Shown: positions 1 through 8,082 of the stretch, one piece after another
Position numbering within the stretch: position 1 is the stretch's first letter
How the letters are laid out: each line of letters begins with the position of its first letter
From: Pseudomonas sp. ANT_H4
Lineage (GTDB): Bacteria; Pseudomonadota; Gammaproteobacteria; Pseudomonadales; Pseudomonadaceae
Length of the DNA stretch: 64,000 nucleotides
NCBI RefSeq assembly: GCF_008369295.1
Contig: NZ_VOBG01000002.1
Location: 1 to 64,000 of the forward strand
Direction: 5' to 3'
Notes under the pieces: generated by a model
What the model saw: only the letters and a program-made list of their open reading frames with translations
What the model was told of the DNA's origin: nothing
The model's database searches: none
Translations under genes and position numbers: made by a program

Positions 1-985
1 TGTTCGAAAAGAGAGACGCGATCAGCATTCCAATCAACGCGTAGAACACTGTGATGAGAGTGAGCTTGGCAACAATAACTAGGGTGATACTCAGAGCTCC
101 CTGGTTTGTCCGGAAGGTCGCGAATACGGCATATGCAATGGCCAAGATAATCCCGGTACCCAACGCTATCCCTGAGACCAAGCCAGGCATTTCAAGCCAG
201 CGAAGGATCAGAGCCGCAACCGCTCCGATCGCGGGCAGCGCATTCGTGATCGCAGCATCGGTGTAGTCGGTGTAGATCGTGGCAGCCTCTGTGTGGTGTC
301 TCCAGATCGCCAGGCAGGTGATCAAAGATCCTATCAAGAGCGTGTATTTCCATGCCGGGCCTGCCCAGAAGGCCTGCCACATGCGTAGCACTGCTGGTTT
401 CCCAGCTACAGGCTGAGCAGGGCGCACTTGCTGTGCCGAAAACACATTGGCTGGGCTCTGAGAGGAGGGCGCCGGTTGCACACTTTGTGATTGTGTTTGA
501 GCCACCTGGTGCGGCTGAGCAGATTGCTGTTTTTGTTGACGGAATTGTTCCTGAGCGATCCGGTACTGCTGATCTCTTTGTGAGTTGGCAAGATCCTCTG
601 CCTGGCGCTGAGCTTCATACTCATCCTTGCGCAGCTTCTCTTCTGCAGCGTATGCCTTACTTTTTTCAACGCGTGAGTAACTATCCAGAAAGGTGACACG
701 AGCTCCCAAGGTTTGATCGAGACACTTCTGGGTGGTGCACTGGTCTCGCACCGATAGCCATTCGCGTTGTGATTGCCGTAGCTCATCCGGGTGTTCCGTT
801 TCAGCGAGGGCTTTTTGATAGGAGCGCGCCAGAATGCTGTCGACGCCACTCAGATAGCCGTCATTACAGATGCTGGATTCCGCAAAATTTGCGGCCTTAG
901 AACAATCAAAGCTTGCTGCTATTGAGTTACAGGCCACTAATGCCAGCGTAAATGCGAGAGCGTTGCGAAACATCATCCGGTTCAT
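1..985 (-). CDS. LprI-like (DUF1311) N-terminus fused to a membrane region, partial
   Basis: The frame is open from an ATG at 985 to the window edge, 328 codons, so the C-terminus is missing. Residues 1-24 form a signal peptide, with possible lipobox LVAC ending at C19 or cleavage after A24. Residues 25-100 carry the cysteine pattern of DUF1311/LprI proteins (C28, C40, C83, C88). A charged, glutamine-rich helical stretch follows at 105-155, then a Q/P/S-rich linker to about 195. Four hydrophobic segments lie near 214-230, 246-264, 268-291 and 298-326. LprI proteins are periplasmic lysozyme inhibitors, and the added membrane part is unusual for them. It may belong to a conjugative or genomic island, because its neighbours are decayed accessory genes. 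The function of the whole protein is unknown. Confidence 0.6.
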   Translation of the reverse strand, partial: MNRMMFRNALAFTLALVACNSIAASFDCSKAANFAESSICNDGYLSGVDSILARSYQKALAETEHPDELRQSQREWLSVRDQCTTQKCLDQTLGARVTFLDSYSRVEKSKAYAAEEKLRKDEYEAQRQAEDLANSQRDQQYRIAQEQFRQQKQQSAQPHQVAQTQSQSVQPAPSSQSPANVFSAQQVRPAQPVAGKPAVLRMWQAFWAGPAWKYTLLIGSLITCLAIWRHHTEAATIYTDYTDAAITNALPAIGAVAALILRWLEMPGLVSGIALGTGIILAIAYAVFATFRTNQGALSITLVIVAKLTLITVFYALIGMLIASLFSN

Positions 986-1222
986 CCCTAATTCCGTTAT
1001 CCAGTGCCCAGCAGGGCATAGTGGTTATCGGCCGGGCATGTGAATACGTGAGGAGAACCTGCATGCTCGTGTGGACGCGTCAGTTGAAGTCTTGAGCAGC
1101 AACATTTCCTTCCCGGGGAATTTTTGTTGTCAGATGCCGACGTTGACAGGGCTGTACTACCAGCCCATATTTCCTAGAAGAACGTCACCCGTCGTGGAAC
1201 ATGGCCGGTCAAGAGGCGACCT

Positions 1223-1771
1223 ATGTTGGCTGAATTGCTGCCTAAACCGGTGTACCGTCACTACCGACGTCATCTTGGAGTTTCACTTCAAATTGGCGTA
1301 GGGGCATCAGAGCAAGAGAACCACGAGATTATCGCGGCAGGATTCGCAGCCGAGAGATTCAAATTGCTTAGCGAATCTGGCGTGTACGACGCAGTCGCCC
1401 TTGAAAAGATTATGCCGGTTGGGACCCTTAACGCCCGATTGGCTCGCCGACAACGCTTAAATCTGGACGAGAGTGATCGGTTGTTCCGACTTGCACATGT
1501 GACAGCAATGGCAGAGGCGCTGTTCGGAGACGTCAAAAAAGCCCAGCGCTGGCTGAGCAAGCCTAAGCAACGTTTTGCCAAGGAACAGCCCCTCGCACTG
1601 TTATCCACTACCCAGGGCACTCGGATGGTCGAGAAACTGCTGATTCAGGTTTGCCGAGGGGATGGTCTTATAACGGGTGCACTGATCTTTGGTGGCAAGT
1701 CGATGAGCCACGCTACATCGGTTTTACAGAAACCAACTCTACAAGGCGGTAATTCTTCCTGGCCGCTTTGA
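1223..1771 (+). CDS. Xre/MbcA/ParS-type antitoxin (DUF2384) with late frameshift
   Basis: The first 143 residues follow the antitoxin family of Xre-RES toxin-antitoxin pairs: an N-terminal helical region, then the toxin-binding C-terminal domain with motifs like ESDRLFRLAHVTAMAEALFG, AQRWLSKP and ALLSTTQGTRMVE. The start is supported by GAGG about 7 bases upstream. The family normally ends soon after the MVE.LLIQ helix. Here a run of three T at 1650-1652 puts the frame off by one. Removing one T would give a tail of QVAEGMVL and a stop at 1671-1673. The actual frame instead runs through about 40 unrelated residues. The protein may still fold, but the operon looks decayed. The family call is strong; the loss of function is inference. 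Confidence 0.7.
   Translation: MLAELLPKPVYRHYRRHLGVSLQIGVGASEQENHEIIAAGFAAERFKLLSESGVYDAVALEKIMPVGTLNARLARRQRLNLDESDRLFRLAHVTAMAEALFGDVKKAQRWLSKPKQRFAKEQPLALLSTTQGTRMVEKLLIQVCRGDGLITGALIFGGKSMSHATSVLQKPTLQGGNSSWPL
1662..1722 (+). pseudogene. remnant of RES-type toxin gene start
   Basis: In Xre-RES operons the toxin ATG normally overlaps the antitoxin stop. Here an ATG at 1662 sits exactly there, inside the restored antitoxin end, and reads MVL then TAA, RVH then TGA. A family toxin would begin roughly MVLWR. No RES domain can be read in any frame downstream. I take this as the scar of a lost toxin gene. The evidence is short and mostly positional. Confidence 0.3.
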
Positions 1772-2060
1772 TCGCTTTCTGTTCTGCGAGACGCGTACTG
1801 AGCGTATCCTCCTCATGGACCATTGTGTGCTTCCTACCCTCAAACTCATTACCGACCCGCAGCGTGACCCTTAACACGGGGGTGAACGCTTTCACCGATC
1901 TTCTTTTTCTCCGCAGCCTTCACTGGCTGGATGTTCGAGTTATCCGAAAGATTGTCATGTTCATGTAAGGCATGAGTCTGCGCAAGTGGCTGCACCGCCA
2001 AACAGCGCTCGGCGCATATCTGCTTCAGTGAGGTCGTGATTTTTGTATATAGCCTCGGCG
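1713..2060 (-). pseudogene. small accessory gene broken by two frameshifts
   Basis: On the minus strand three consecutive frames look coding-like and join end to end: a piece containing LTEADMRRALFGGA (about 2060-1961), a lysine-rich piece containing PVKAAEKKKIGESV (about 1964-1880), and a piece read from GTG at 1895 containing VLRVTLRVGNEFEG and ending with a stop at 1713. One-base shifts near 1962 and at the CCCCC run near 1877-1881 would join them into one protein of about 110 residues. I recall small accessory-region Pseudomonas proteins of this style but cannot name a family. If the frameshifts are real, only the last 60-codon piece could be translated. Confidence 0.35.
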
Positions 2061-2168
2061 TAGGTTTGAACTCGCCGCTAGTGCTTGGCTCGGCCGCAAA
2101 TTGTCGTAATTCTCATCGGCTTCGGCACTGCCTTTTCAAAGGCACGTTTGCATTCACCCAAATAAAAC

Positions 2169-2333
2169 TGTCAATGTTTGGAGGCGTTAAGAATCTGAGG
2201 CCGGATGCCTCTGTCAATCCTCCACTTTTGGCGTTCCTGATGCGTCAATATCAGGCGCAAACATTGACTGTCAATGAGCAGTTCACTGACTCAGTGGTAA
2301 AGCCCAATCTTGCAGGCCTACTGCTGTGTCAAT
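2169..2333. repeat. TGTCAAT repeat cluster with an 11-bp inverted repeat
   Basis: TGTCAAT occurs at 2169, 2212, 2269 and 2327. GTCAATGTTTG at 2170-2180 is perfectly inverted at 2258-2268. The block lies just before the first core gene and just after the decayed genes, so it could be a recombination or transposon end. No recombinase is present in the window. The stretch 1774-2331 holds no intact gene. Confidence 0.4.
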
Positions 2334-2421
2334 GGTTAGAGACGTAGCTGATACGGGTGATTATTGGCCGGATGACCCGCTGGTGGCGCAGGCGACGGCG
2401 CGGATCAAACCGAGAAAGTAA
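2332..2421 (+). other. 29-codon open frame, possible 3' remnant of a lost gene
   Basis: An ATG inside the last TGTCAAT repeat opens a short frame containing DYWPDDPLVAQATARIKPRK and stopping at 2419-2421, three bases before the end of the convergent nuclease gene. Its composition looks like Pseudomonas coding sequence. It could be the tail of a gene whose 5' part was replaced by the island, or a true small gene. It has no good ribosome-binding site. I do not recognise it. Confidence 0.25.
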
Positions 2422-2423
2422 TG

Positions 2424-3512
2424 TTACTGCGCCGCCGGCAACAGAAATCGCCCGATCACCGGCAGATGATTGGAGATGCGTAACGTATCGTCCTGCCGCA
2501 CATGGGCATTTACCCGTTTAATTCGCGAGCTGTAGAACAGATAGTCGAGCGTGCGATCCGGCCCATCCACGCTTGGGTCATTGGGAACGTGGGTCAGCCA
2601 CTTGGCGCGATCAATGCCACTGGATTCGCTGTTGCTGGGGATCATTGGGTACTTTTCCCACAACAGATGCAGCTCACTGTCCGGTGAGTATTGCCCACGT
2701 TTACCCGCATCCAGACGCAGGAATTGCCCCAGGGGCAGTAAATTGAAGTCGCCGCCAATCAACCACGACGTGCCGCGGCTTTCGAGTTTATCCAGCAGTT
2801 TGACCGTTACCTGCACTTGATCCTGCACGACGCGGTGCCCAGGGGCGGTGCTGTCCAGCCGAGTATTGAGCACTGCCAACTGGCCACCGTCGTTCAACGG
2901 CAGATAGCTCAACAACAGTGCCGGCTTGGGCTGGAATTGACGGCTGATCAGGTTGGCTGATGCCACGGGTAATTGCAGGCGTTCGGCGTGTTCGATCTGG
3001 TAGCGACTGAGGGTCACCAGTTTGCGGCCAACGCTGCCGAAAATATGCAGGTCCGGGACAAAGTCGGCCTTCCAGTCGAAGGCCTGGACGCTGCAGGGAT
3101 AGAGGTCGACGAGGCGTTCCTGGAGCAGGGTCAACTGGTCTTGATAGTGAGAGGGCTTGGCGCCTTCGTCCAGCTCCTGCAACAGCAAGATGTCCGGTTG
3201 TTCGTCACGGATCACCCGTGCCACTTCGTCGAGGCTGAACGCCATGTCTTCGACGGTGGGGCGGTCGTCCGGGCCGCTGCCGTCTGGAGTGTCATACCAG
3301 AATACATAGCGCTTGCCGGCCAGGTATTGCACGTTCCAGGTCATTACCTTGATTGCCTGGCCCGGTAGCAGCGTCGGCGCGCGGGGTGCGACGCAGCGAA
3401 CGGGCAATGTTTCCTTGTCGCCGGGGCGCCAGGTTAGGCTGTAAATCAAGGCTGTCAGCAGGCCCGCCAGGATCAGCAGGCCCAGCAGGGTGATACGCAG
3501 TAAACGGGTCAT
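2424..3512 (-). CDS. endonuclease/exonuclease/phosphatase family protein
   Basis: This 362-residue protein has an N-terminal membrane anchor or uncleaved signal (about residues 5-26) and then an EEP fold: TWN at 58-60, metal-binding E113 in LLLQELDE, GGDFN with D255 and N257, and the catalytic-type histidine H349 in SNHLP. The family hydrolyses phosphodiester bonds in nucleic acids, phospholipids or sugars, so the substrate cannot be read from sequence. The anchor suggests activity on the periplasmic side of the inner membrane. The gene is monocistronic or reads with nothing obvious downstream. Its 3' end abuts the island edge. Confidence 0.8.
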   Translation of the reverse strand: MTRLLRITLLGLLILAGLLTALIYSLTWRPGDKETLPVRCVAPRAPTLLPGQAIKVMTWNVQYLAGKRYVFWYDTPDGSGPDDRPTVEDMAFSLDEVARVIRDEQPDILLLQELDEGAKPSHYQDQLTLLQERLVDLYPCSVQAFDWKADFVPDLHIFGSVGRKLVTLSRYQIEHAERLQLPVASANLISRQFQPKPALLLSYLPLNDGGQLAVLNTRLDSTAPGHRVVQDQVQVTVKLLDKLESRGTSWLIGGDFNLLPLGQFLRLDAGKRGQYSPDSELHLLWEKYPMIPSNSESSGIDRAKWLTHVPNDPSVDGPDRTLDYLFYSSRIKRVNAHVRQDDTLRISNHLPVIGRFLLPAAQ

Positions 3513-3585
3513 CGGCTCGGCTTATGGCGTTCCAGGACAGGCACGGAGCATAACCGAGAGCTGCACGAGAGCCCAAGGGCTCATG

Positions 3586-4260
3586 TCATTGCGCGTCGGC
3601 GTCGCCACCGATCAACATAAACAAGCGAAACAGCACCACGCTGGTAAACAACTGCAGGAAGCTGTGGGCGCTGTCGATCAGCACCGCCAGCATCGGGTTT
3701 TGCGGGTCTGGGTAGACCGCCACGCTGGCGCCCTTGAGCAGCCACAGCGGGGTCATCACACACAGCAGGCAGACCAGAATGAGCAGGAAATGCCCACGGG
3801 TCAGGCGAAAGCTTTCCTTCATCGCCGCCAGCGCCGGCATCCCGCGCAGCACCAGCAAATATTCGGCGAAGGCCAGGGTGACCATCAGCCACAACCCCGG
3901 CAGGAAGTACATGGACAGGCCCAGCAGAATCAGCAGCGTACTCAAGGCCGTCAACAGCGCAAAGCGCGGCCATAGGGACAGGGCCATGGCCAGCACGTCC
4001 AGGGTTCGCGGCGATTCGCCACGGCTGCGGGCGTCGAGGAACAAAATCAGTGCCGCCGTGTACAGCGGGTACACCAGCAACCCGACCACCACGCTGTAGC
4101 CGGGGAATGCGTCAGGCCCCAGCGAGTGATCGAGCACCTGTTGCAGCAGGGCCTCCAGAATCACCAGCGGTAGGCACAACTGAACGATGGCGCCCAGGTT
4201 ACGCTGGAAAAAAAAGAAAGAGTCACGCAGCACGTTTAACGGATTCATCAGGGTCATCAC
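3586..4260 (-). CDS. YciC-like polytopic membrane protein
   Basis: A 224-residue protein with about five or six hydrophobic segments and an N-terminal region (NPLNVLRDSFFFFQRNL) typical of the YciC/UPF0259 inner-membrane family. It lies 73 bases upstream of the endonuclease/exonuclease/phosphatase gene on the same strand, so the two may be co-transcribed. No catalytic motif is visible. Function is unknown for the family; a role in envelope maintenance would be a guess. Confidence 0.65.
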   Translation of the reverse strand: MMTLMNPLNVLRDSFFFFQRNLGAIVQLCLPLVILEALLQQVLDHSLGPDAFPGYSVVVGLLVYPLYTAALILFLDARSRGESPRTLDVLAMALSLWPRFALLTALSTLLILLGLSMYFLPGLWLMVTLAFAEYLLVLRGMPALAAMKESFRLTRGHFLLILVCLLCVMTPLWLLKGASVAVYPDPQNPMLAVLIDSAHSFLQLFTSVVLFRLFMLIGGDADAQ

Positions 4261-4416
4261 AGGCCGAAAAAGCAGGGGGACACTTTAACCGATCACCGGC
4301 AAACGTAAACCTTGAGTAAAGACCATTGAAACCTTCCCAGGCCGCTCCATTACTAGGTAGTGCCATGCCCCATCGGGTAGGGCGAAGATTTCTACCGGCA
4401 ATCTAACGAGGACGTC

Positions 4417-5163
4417 ATGAACAGCGAAGAGCAAACCCTGATTGATGGACTGTTTTCACGGTTGCAGCAAGCCGAAACGGACTCAGCCCCCCGCGACGCC
4501 CAGGCAGAAGCGCGGATCAAGGAGCACATCACTCGCCAACCCGCCGCCGGGTATTTCATGACCCAGGCGATTCTGGTGCAAGAGGCTGCCATCAAGAGCC
4601 TCCACGCGCAGAACAAGCAGCAGGCGCAACAGGTCCAGCAATTGCAGGAGGAACTGCAACGGGCCAAGGCCCAGACGGCGCCGACGGCACAGAGCAGCGG
4701 CGGCTTCCTGTCGAGCATCTTCGGTGGCGGTTCCCGTGACCCGCAACCGGCACAGAGTGCTCCGGCATCTTCGGGCGGCGGCTGGCGTGAACCGACGCGC
4801 CCGGGATTTAATAGCCAACCGGCGCCACAACAGAACTTCGCCACCGCGCAGCAGAACTATCAACAGCCCCAGCAAGCGGCGCCCATGGGCGGTGGCTTTC
4901 TCGGCGGCGCACTGAAAACCGCCGCCGGCGTGGCCGGTGGTGTGATGCTGGCCCAAGGCATCAGCAGCCTGTTCAGCCATAACCAGCAACCGCAGGTGGT
5001 GGAAGAAATTGTTCGTGAAGAGCCCGCGCCCGCGAGCGACAGCGGCAATGATGAACAGCGCTTCGCTGGCAACGACAGCGATGGCAACGATTCGGATGGT
5101 TTCGCCGACAGCGGTTATTCCGACGATTCCTCCTCCTTTGGCGACGACGATTCTTTCGTCTGA
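4417..5163 (+). CDS. DUF2076 family protein
   Basis: A 248-residue protein that begins MNSEEQTLIDGLFSRL, the usual opening of DUF2076 proteins. Residues 1-50 are helical, 55-85 form a Q-rich coiled coil, 90-150 are low-complexity G/S/P/Q, and 155-180 contain a glycine-rich hydrophobic stretch (GGGFLGGALKTAAGVAGG). The tail is highly acidic, made of D, S and G. There is no signal peptide. Family members have been annotated as periplasmic ligand-binding sensor proteins, but on little evidence. The start is supported by AACGAGGACGTC upstream. The gene stands alone between a divergent membrane gene and the NYN gene. Confidence 0.75.
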   Translation: MNSEEQTLIDGLFSRLQQAETDSAPRDAQAEARIKEHITRQPAAGYFMTQAILVQEAAIKSLHAQNKQQAQQVQQLQEELQRAKAQTAPTAQSSGGFLSSIFGGGSRDPQPAQSAPASSGGGWREPTRPGFNSQPAPQQNFATAQQNYQQPQQAAPMGGGFLGGALKTAAGVAGGVMLAQGISSLFSHNQQPQVVEEIVREEPAPASDSGNDEQRFAGNDSDGNDSDGFADSGYSDDSSSFGDDDSFV

Positions 5164-5292
5164 CGCACACTAATGCGGGGCGCTTCGTCGCCTCGGACTG
5201 ATTTTTCTCGGAAACTGCCTGCTGACTGGCATACTGACCGCCTTTCCGGGCCTTTGAGTCTGGGGTCCATGTTGGTGTCATGAGGATTTTCG

Positions 5293-5769
5293 GTGAAAAA
5301 AATTGCAGTGTTCGCCGATGTGCAAAACCTCTATTACACCGTGCGCCAAGCGTACGGCTGTCACTTCAACTACGCCGCCCTGTGGGCTGACATCAGCCAG
5401 CGCGGCCAGATCGTCGAGGCGTACGCCTATGCCATCGACCGTGGCGACAGCAAGCAGCAGCAATTTCAGCAGATCCTGCGCAACCTCGGTTTCACCGTGA
5501 AGCTCAAGCCCTACATCCAACGCAGCGATGGCTCGGCCAAAGGCGATTGGGATGTGGGCATCACCATCGATATTATGGACGCCGCCGCCCATGTCGACGA
5601 AGTGGTGCTGGCCTCCGGCGATGGCGATTTCGATATGCTGCTGGACCGCATCATCAACAAGCACGGCGTCGAAGCCGTGGCCTACGGCGTGCCGGGGCTG
5701 ACGGCCAACTCATTGATACGCGCCGCCAGCCGCTACGTGCCGATTGAAGGCGCGTTGTTGCTCAAATAG
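5293..5769 (+). CDS. NYN-domain ribonuclease-like protein (LabA/DUF88)
   Basis: A 158-residue single-domain protein with the PIN-like NYN fold. Acidic residues sit at D9 (FADVQNLYY), in KGDWDVGITIDIMD and in ASGDGDFDMLLDRI, positions expected to bind catalytic metal. The family acts as metal-dependent ribonucleases or RNA-processing factors; a target cannot be read. The start is a GTG at 5293, preceded by TGAGGA. The next gene, a DnaQ-like exonuclease, begins 34 bases downstream on the same strand, so a small nuclease operon is likely. Confidence 0.8.
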   Translation: MKKIAVFADVQNLYYTVRQAYGCHFNYAALWADISQRGQIVEAYAYAIDRGDSKQQQFQQILRNLGFTVKLKPYIQRSDGSAKGDWDVGITIDIMDAAAHVDEVVLASGDGDFDMLLDRIINKHGVEAVAYGVPGLTANSLIRAASRYVPIEGALLLK

Positions 5770-5803
5770 CTGAAACTGATTTTTTGACGGAGTTGGAACA
5801 GGT

Positions 5804-6415
5804 TTGGAACGTATAGCGGTCATCGACTTTGAAACCACCGGCATTACCCCAAGCAGCTACTGCCGGGCCACGGAAATTGCCGTGGTCATCCTGGAACGGG
5901 GCCAGATCGTGGACCGCTACCAGAGCCTGATGAACGCCGGCGTGCGCGTGCCAGGCTTTATCGAGCAACTGACCGGCATCAGCAACGCCATGCTACGCAC
6001 TGCGCCATCGGCCGAGCAGGTGATGAACGAGGTCAATGAGTTCGTCGGTATCACGCCGTTGCTGGCTCACAACGCCTCGTTCGACAAACGATTCTGGGAC
6101 TACGAACTGGGCTTGATCAAACGCACTCGCCTGCAAAACTTCGCCTGCTCCCTGCTGTTGGCCCGCCGCCTGATGCCAGCGGCGCCGAACCATAAGCTCG
6201 GCACCTTGACCTCCTTCGCCCAATTGCCCCACACCGGCAAGGCTCACCGGGCCATGGCCGATGCGGAAATGGCGGCGAACCTCACCACTTACCTGGCCGA
6301 GGAACTGCGCGGCAAGCACGGGTTGCGGGAGCTGTCCCATGATCTGCTGTGCAGCCTGCAGAAAGTACCAGCGGCGAAGATGGGTGAGCATTTGAAGAAG
6401 CATCGCGGGTTTTAA
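5804..6415 (+). CDS. DnaQ-like 3'-5' exonuclease family protein
   Basis: A 203-residue DEDDh exonuclease domain. D8 and E10 sit in VIDFETTG (motif I), AHNASFDKRFW carries the motif II aspartate, and HRAMADAEM carries the motif III histidine and aspartate. It is close in size to stand-alone epsilon-like exonucleases that trim single-stranded DNA or RNA ends. The start is a TTG at 5804; the ERIAVIDFE opening fits the family and there is no better in-frame ATG. It follows the NYN gene closely and is probably co-expressed. Confidence 0.8.
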   Translation: MERIAVIDFETTGITPSSYCRATEIAVVILERGQIVDRYQSLMNAGVRVPGFIEQLTGISNAMLRTAPSAEQVMNEVNEFVGITPLLAHNASFDKRFWDYELGLIKRTRLQNFACSLLLARRLMPAAPNHKLGTLTSFAQLPHTGKAHRAMADAEMAANLTTYLAEELRGKHGLRELSHDLLCSLQKVPAAKMGEHLKKHRGF

Positions 6416-6515
6416 ACACTGCGGTGAGGTTACTGGCCACCTTCGAGGGCAGGAGTTGGTCGCAGTTGTCGAGCCTTGGCGAAGCTACGTAGGCCGCACT
6501 GGCGATCTTTACTGC

Positions 6516-6977
6516 TCAGCCCCCATTCTTCCCATTTCCTTCCAACTGCCCCAACGGTACCCGCCGCTCTATCGCGCTGGACAGGATGATCGACGTCTTG
6601 CTGAAGCCGAATTGGGCGATGCGGTTGATCAGGTTTTCCAGCTCTGGCATCGAGCCCACCGCCGCTTGCATGATCACGCACGGGTCGCCGGTGACGCGGT
6701 GGCATTCGGTCAGTTCGGGGATTTTGCCCAGGGCGTCGTAGACCTTTTGGCTGCCGTGGTTGGTCAAGCGCAGTTCGATCACACATTGGATCGGCAGGCC
6801 CACCTTGGACAGGTCGACCTTGGCCTGGTAGCCGGTGATCACGCCACTGGCTTCCAGCTTGGCCACGCGCTCGGCGACGGCGGGGGCGGAGAGGTTTACG
6901 GTGCGGGCCAGTTGCGCGTAGGTGGCGCGGCCATCCTCCAGCAGGGCGCTGAGGAGCATGCGGTCGTATCTGTCCAT
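6516..6977 (-). CDS. Lrp/AsnC family transcriptional regulator
   Basis: About 153 residues: a winged helix-turn-helix (DRMLLSALLEDGRATYAQLA, then SAPAVAERVAKLEASGVITGY) followed by the RAM ligand-binding domain ending around IILSSAIERR. I chose ATG 6977 because family members begin just before the D.YD..ML helix. An in-frame ATG at 7013 would add 12 residues, and neither has a clear ribosome-binding site. The gene diverges from a DMT exporter gene across about 160 bases, an arrangement in which Lrp proteins often control export of amino acids or related compounds. That link is inference. Confidence 0.85.
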   Translation of the reverse strand: MDRYDRMLLSALLEDGRATYAQLARTVNLSAPAVAERVAKLEASGVITGYQAKVDLSKVGLPIQCVIELRLTNHGSQKVYDALGKIPELTECHRVTGDPCVIMQAAVGSMPELENLINRIAQFGFSKTSIILSSAIERRVPLGQLEGNGKNGG

Positions 6978-7137
6978 GATAAGGCTCTGGTAAGGCGTGG
7001 CTTTCGAAAGCATGGTTTATAGCGCTGATAACCATGCTTTGAAAAGTGTATGGGCGCTTTAAACAGGTTTTGTAACTTATGTTTAATGCCCGGCTTTTTT
7101 AGAATAAACCTCCCTTGCCCTGCCTTAGAGCTGCCCC

Positions 7138-8034
7138 ATGCCTGGCCCACGTCGCTTTCCCTTACCGTTGATTGCCGCTTTTTTTGCGTTGTATGTGATC
7201 TGGGGTTCTACCTACCTGGTGATTCGTATCGGTGTTGAGTACTGGCCGCCGCTGTTGCTGGCCGGGATTCGTTTCGTCACGGCGGGCGCCTTGATGTATG
7301 GCTTTTTGCGCTGGCGTGGGGTGCCAGCACCGACCTGGGTACAGTGGAAGGCTGCCGGCAAGATCGGCATCTTGCTGCTGACCTTCGGCAACGGCGCGGT
7401 CAGTGTCGCCGAGCACTCGGGCGTGACCTCCGGGGTCGCGGCGCTGGCGGTGGCGACGGTGCCTTTGTTTACTCTGCTCTGCGGTTATTTCTGGGGCGCG
7501 CGTAATACCCGTCTGGAGTGGGCCGGGGTGGCGCTGGGGATTATTGGCATCGCCATGCTCAACATGGGCTCGAACCTGCAATCGAGTCCGAGCGGCGCCG
7601 CCTTGTTGATTTTCGCTGCGGCCGCTTGGGCTTTCGGTTCGGTGTGGAGCAAGCACTTGCCGCTGCCCCAAGGCGGCATGGCCAGCGCGGCCGAAATGCT
7701 GATCGCCGGGGTGGTGCTGTTGATCGGTAGCGCGCTCAAGGGCGAACACCTGGAAGCGATACCGCCGGTGGAAGGTTGGCTGGCCCTGGCTTACTTGACC
7801 GTGTTCGGCTCGATCATCGCCTTCAACGCCTATATGTACCTGTTGAAAAACGTGCGTCCGGCTGCCGCCACCAGCTATGCCTACGTCAACCCTGCGGTAG
7901 CGGTGTTGCTGGGGATTGTGTTTGTCGGCGAGACCATCGGTATGGAAGAGGCTTTGGCAATGTTAGTGATCATCAGCGCCGTGCTGCTGATCAGCCTGCC
8001 ACAGTGGCGTAGGCCCAAACTGGATTTAGGGTAA
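7138..8034 (+). CDS. yedA: drug/metabolite exporter of the YedA/EamA type
   Basis: A 298-residue inner-membrane protein with ten predicted helices and two EamA repeats. The IWGSTYLVIRIGVE opening and the PAAATSYAYVNPAVAVLLG stretch are typical of YedA-type exporters. It probably exports amino acids or other small metabolites by proton exchange. The Lrp-type regulator diverging upstream is a plausible controller. rhlE starts 48 bases after its stop but has its own ribosome-binding context. Confidence 0.8.
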   Translation: MPGPRRFPLPLIAAFFALYVIWGSTYLVIRIGVEYWPPLLLAGIRFVTAGALMYGFLRWRGVPAPTWVQWKAAGKIGILLLTFGNGAVSVAEHSGVTSGVAALAVATVPLFTLLCGYFWGARNTRLEWAGVALGIIGIAMLNMGSNLQSSPSGAALLIFAAAAWAFGSVWSKHLPLPQGGMASAAEMLIAGVVLLIGSALKGEHLEAIPPVEGWLALAYLTVFGSIIAFNAYMYLLKNVRPAAATSYAYVNPAVAVLLGIVFVGETIGMEEALAMLVIISAVLLISLPQWRRPKLDLG

Positions 8035-8082
8035 ACTGCGGCGCATTGCGACCTTGCTCTGACTTTTTCCTACGGTACTTCC

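Noticed and set aside
2036..2347. A 103-codon plus-strand frame over the TGTCAAT repeats
   Set aside because: It runs through inverted repeats and a broken gene on the other strand; no coding look or ribosome-binding site.
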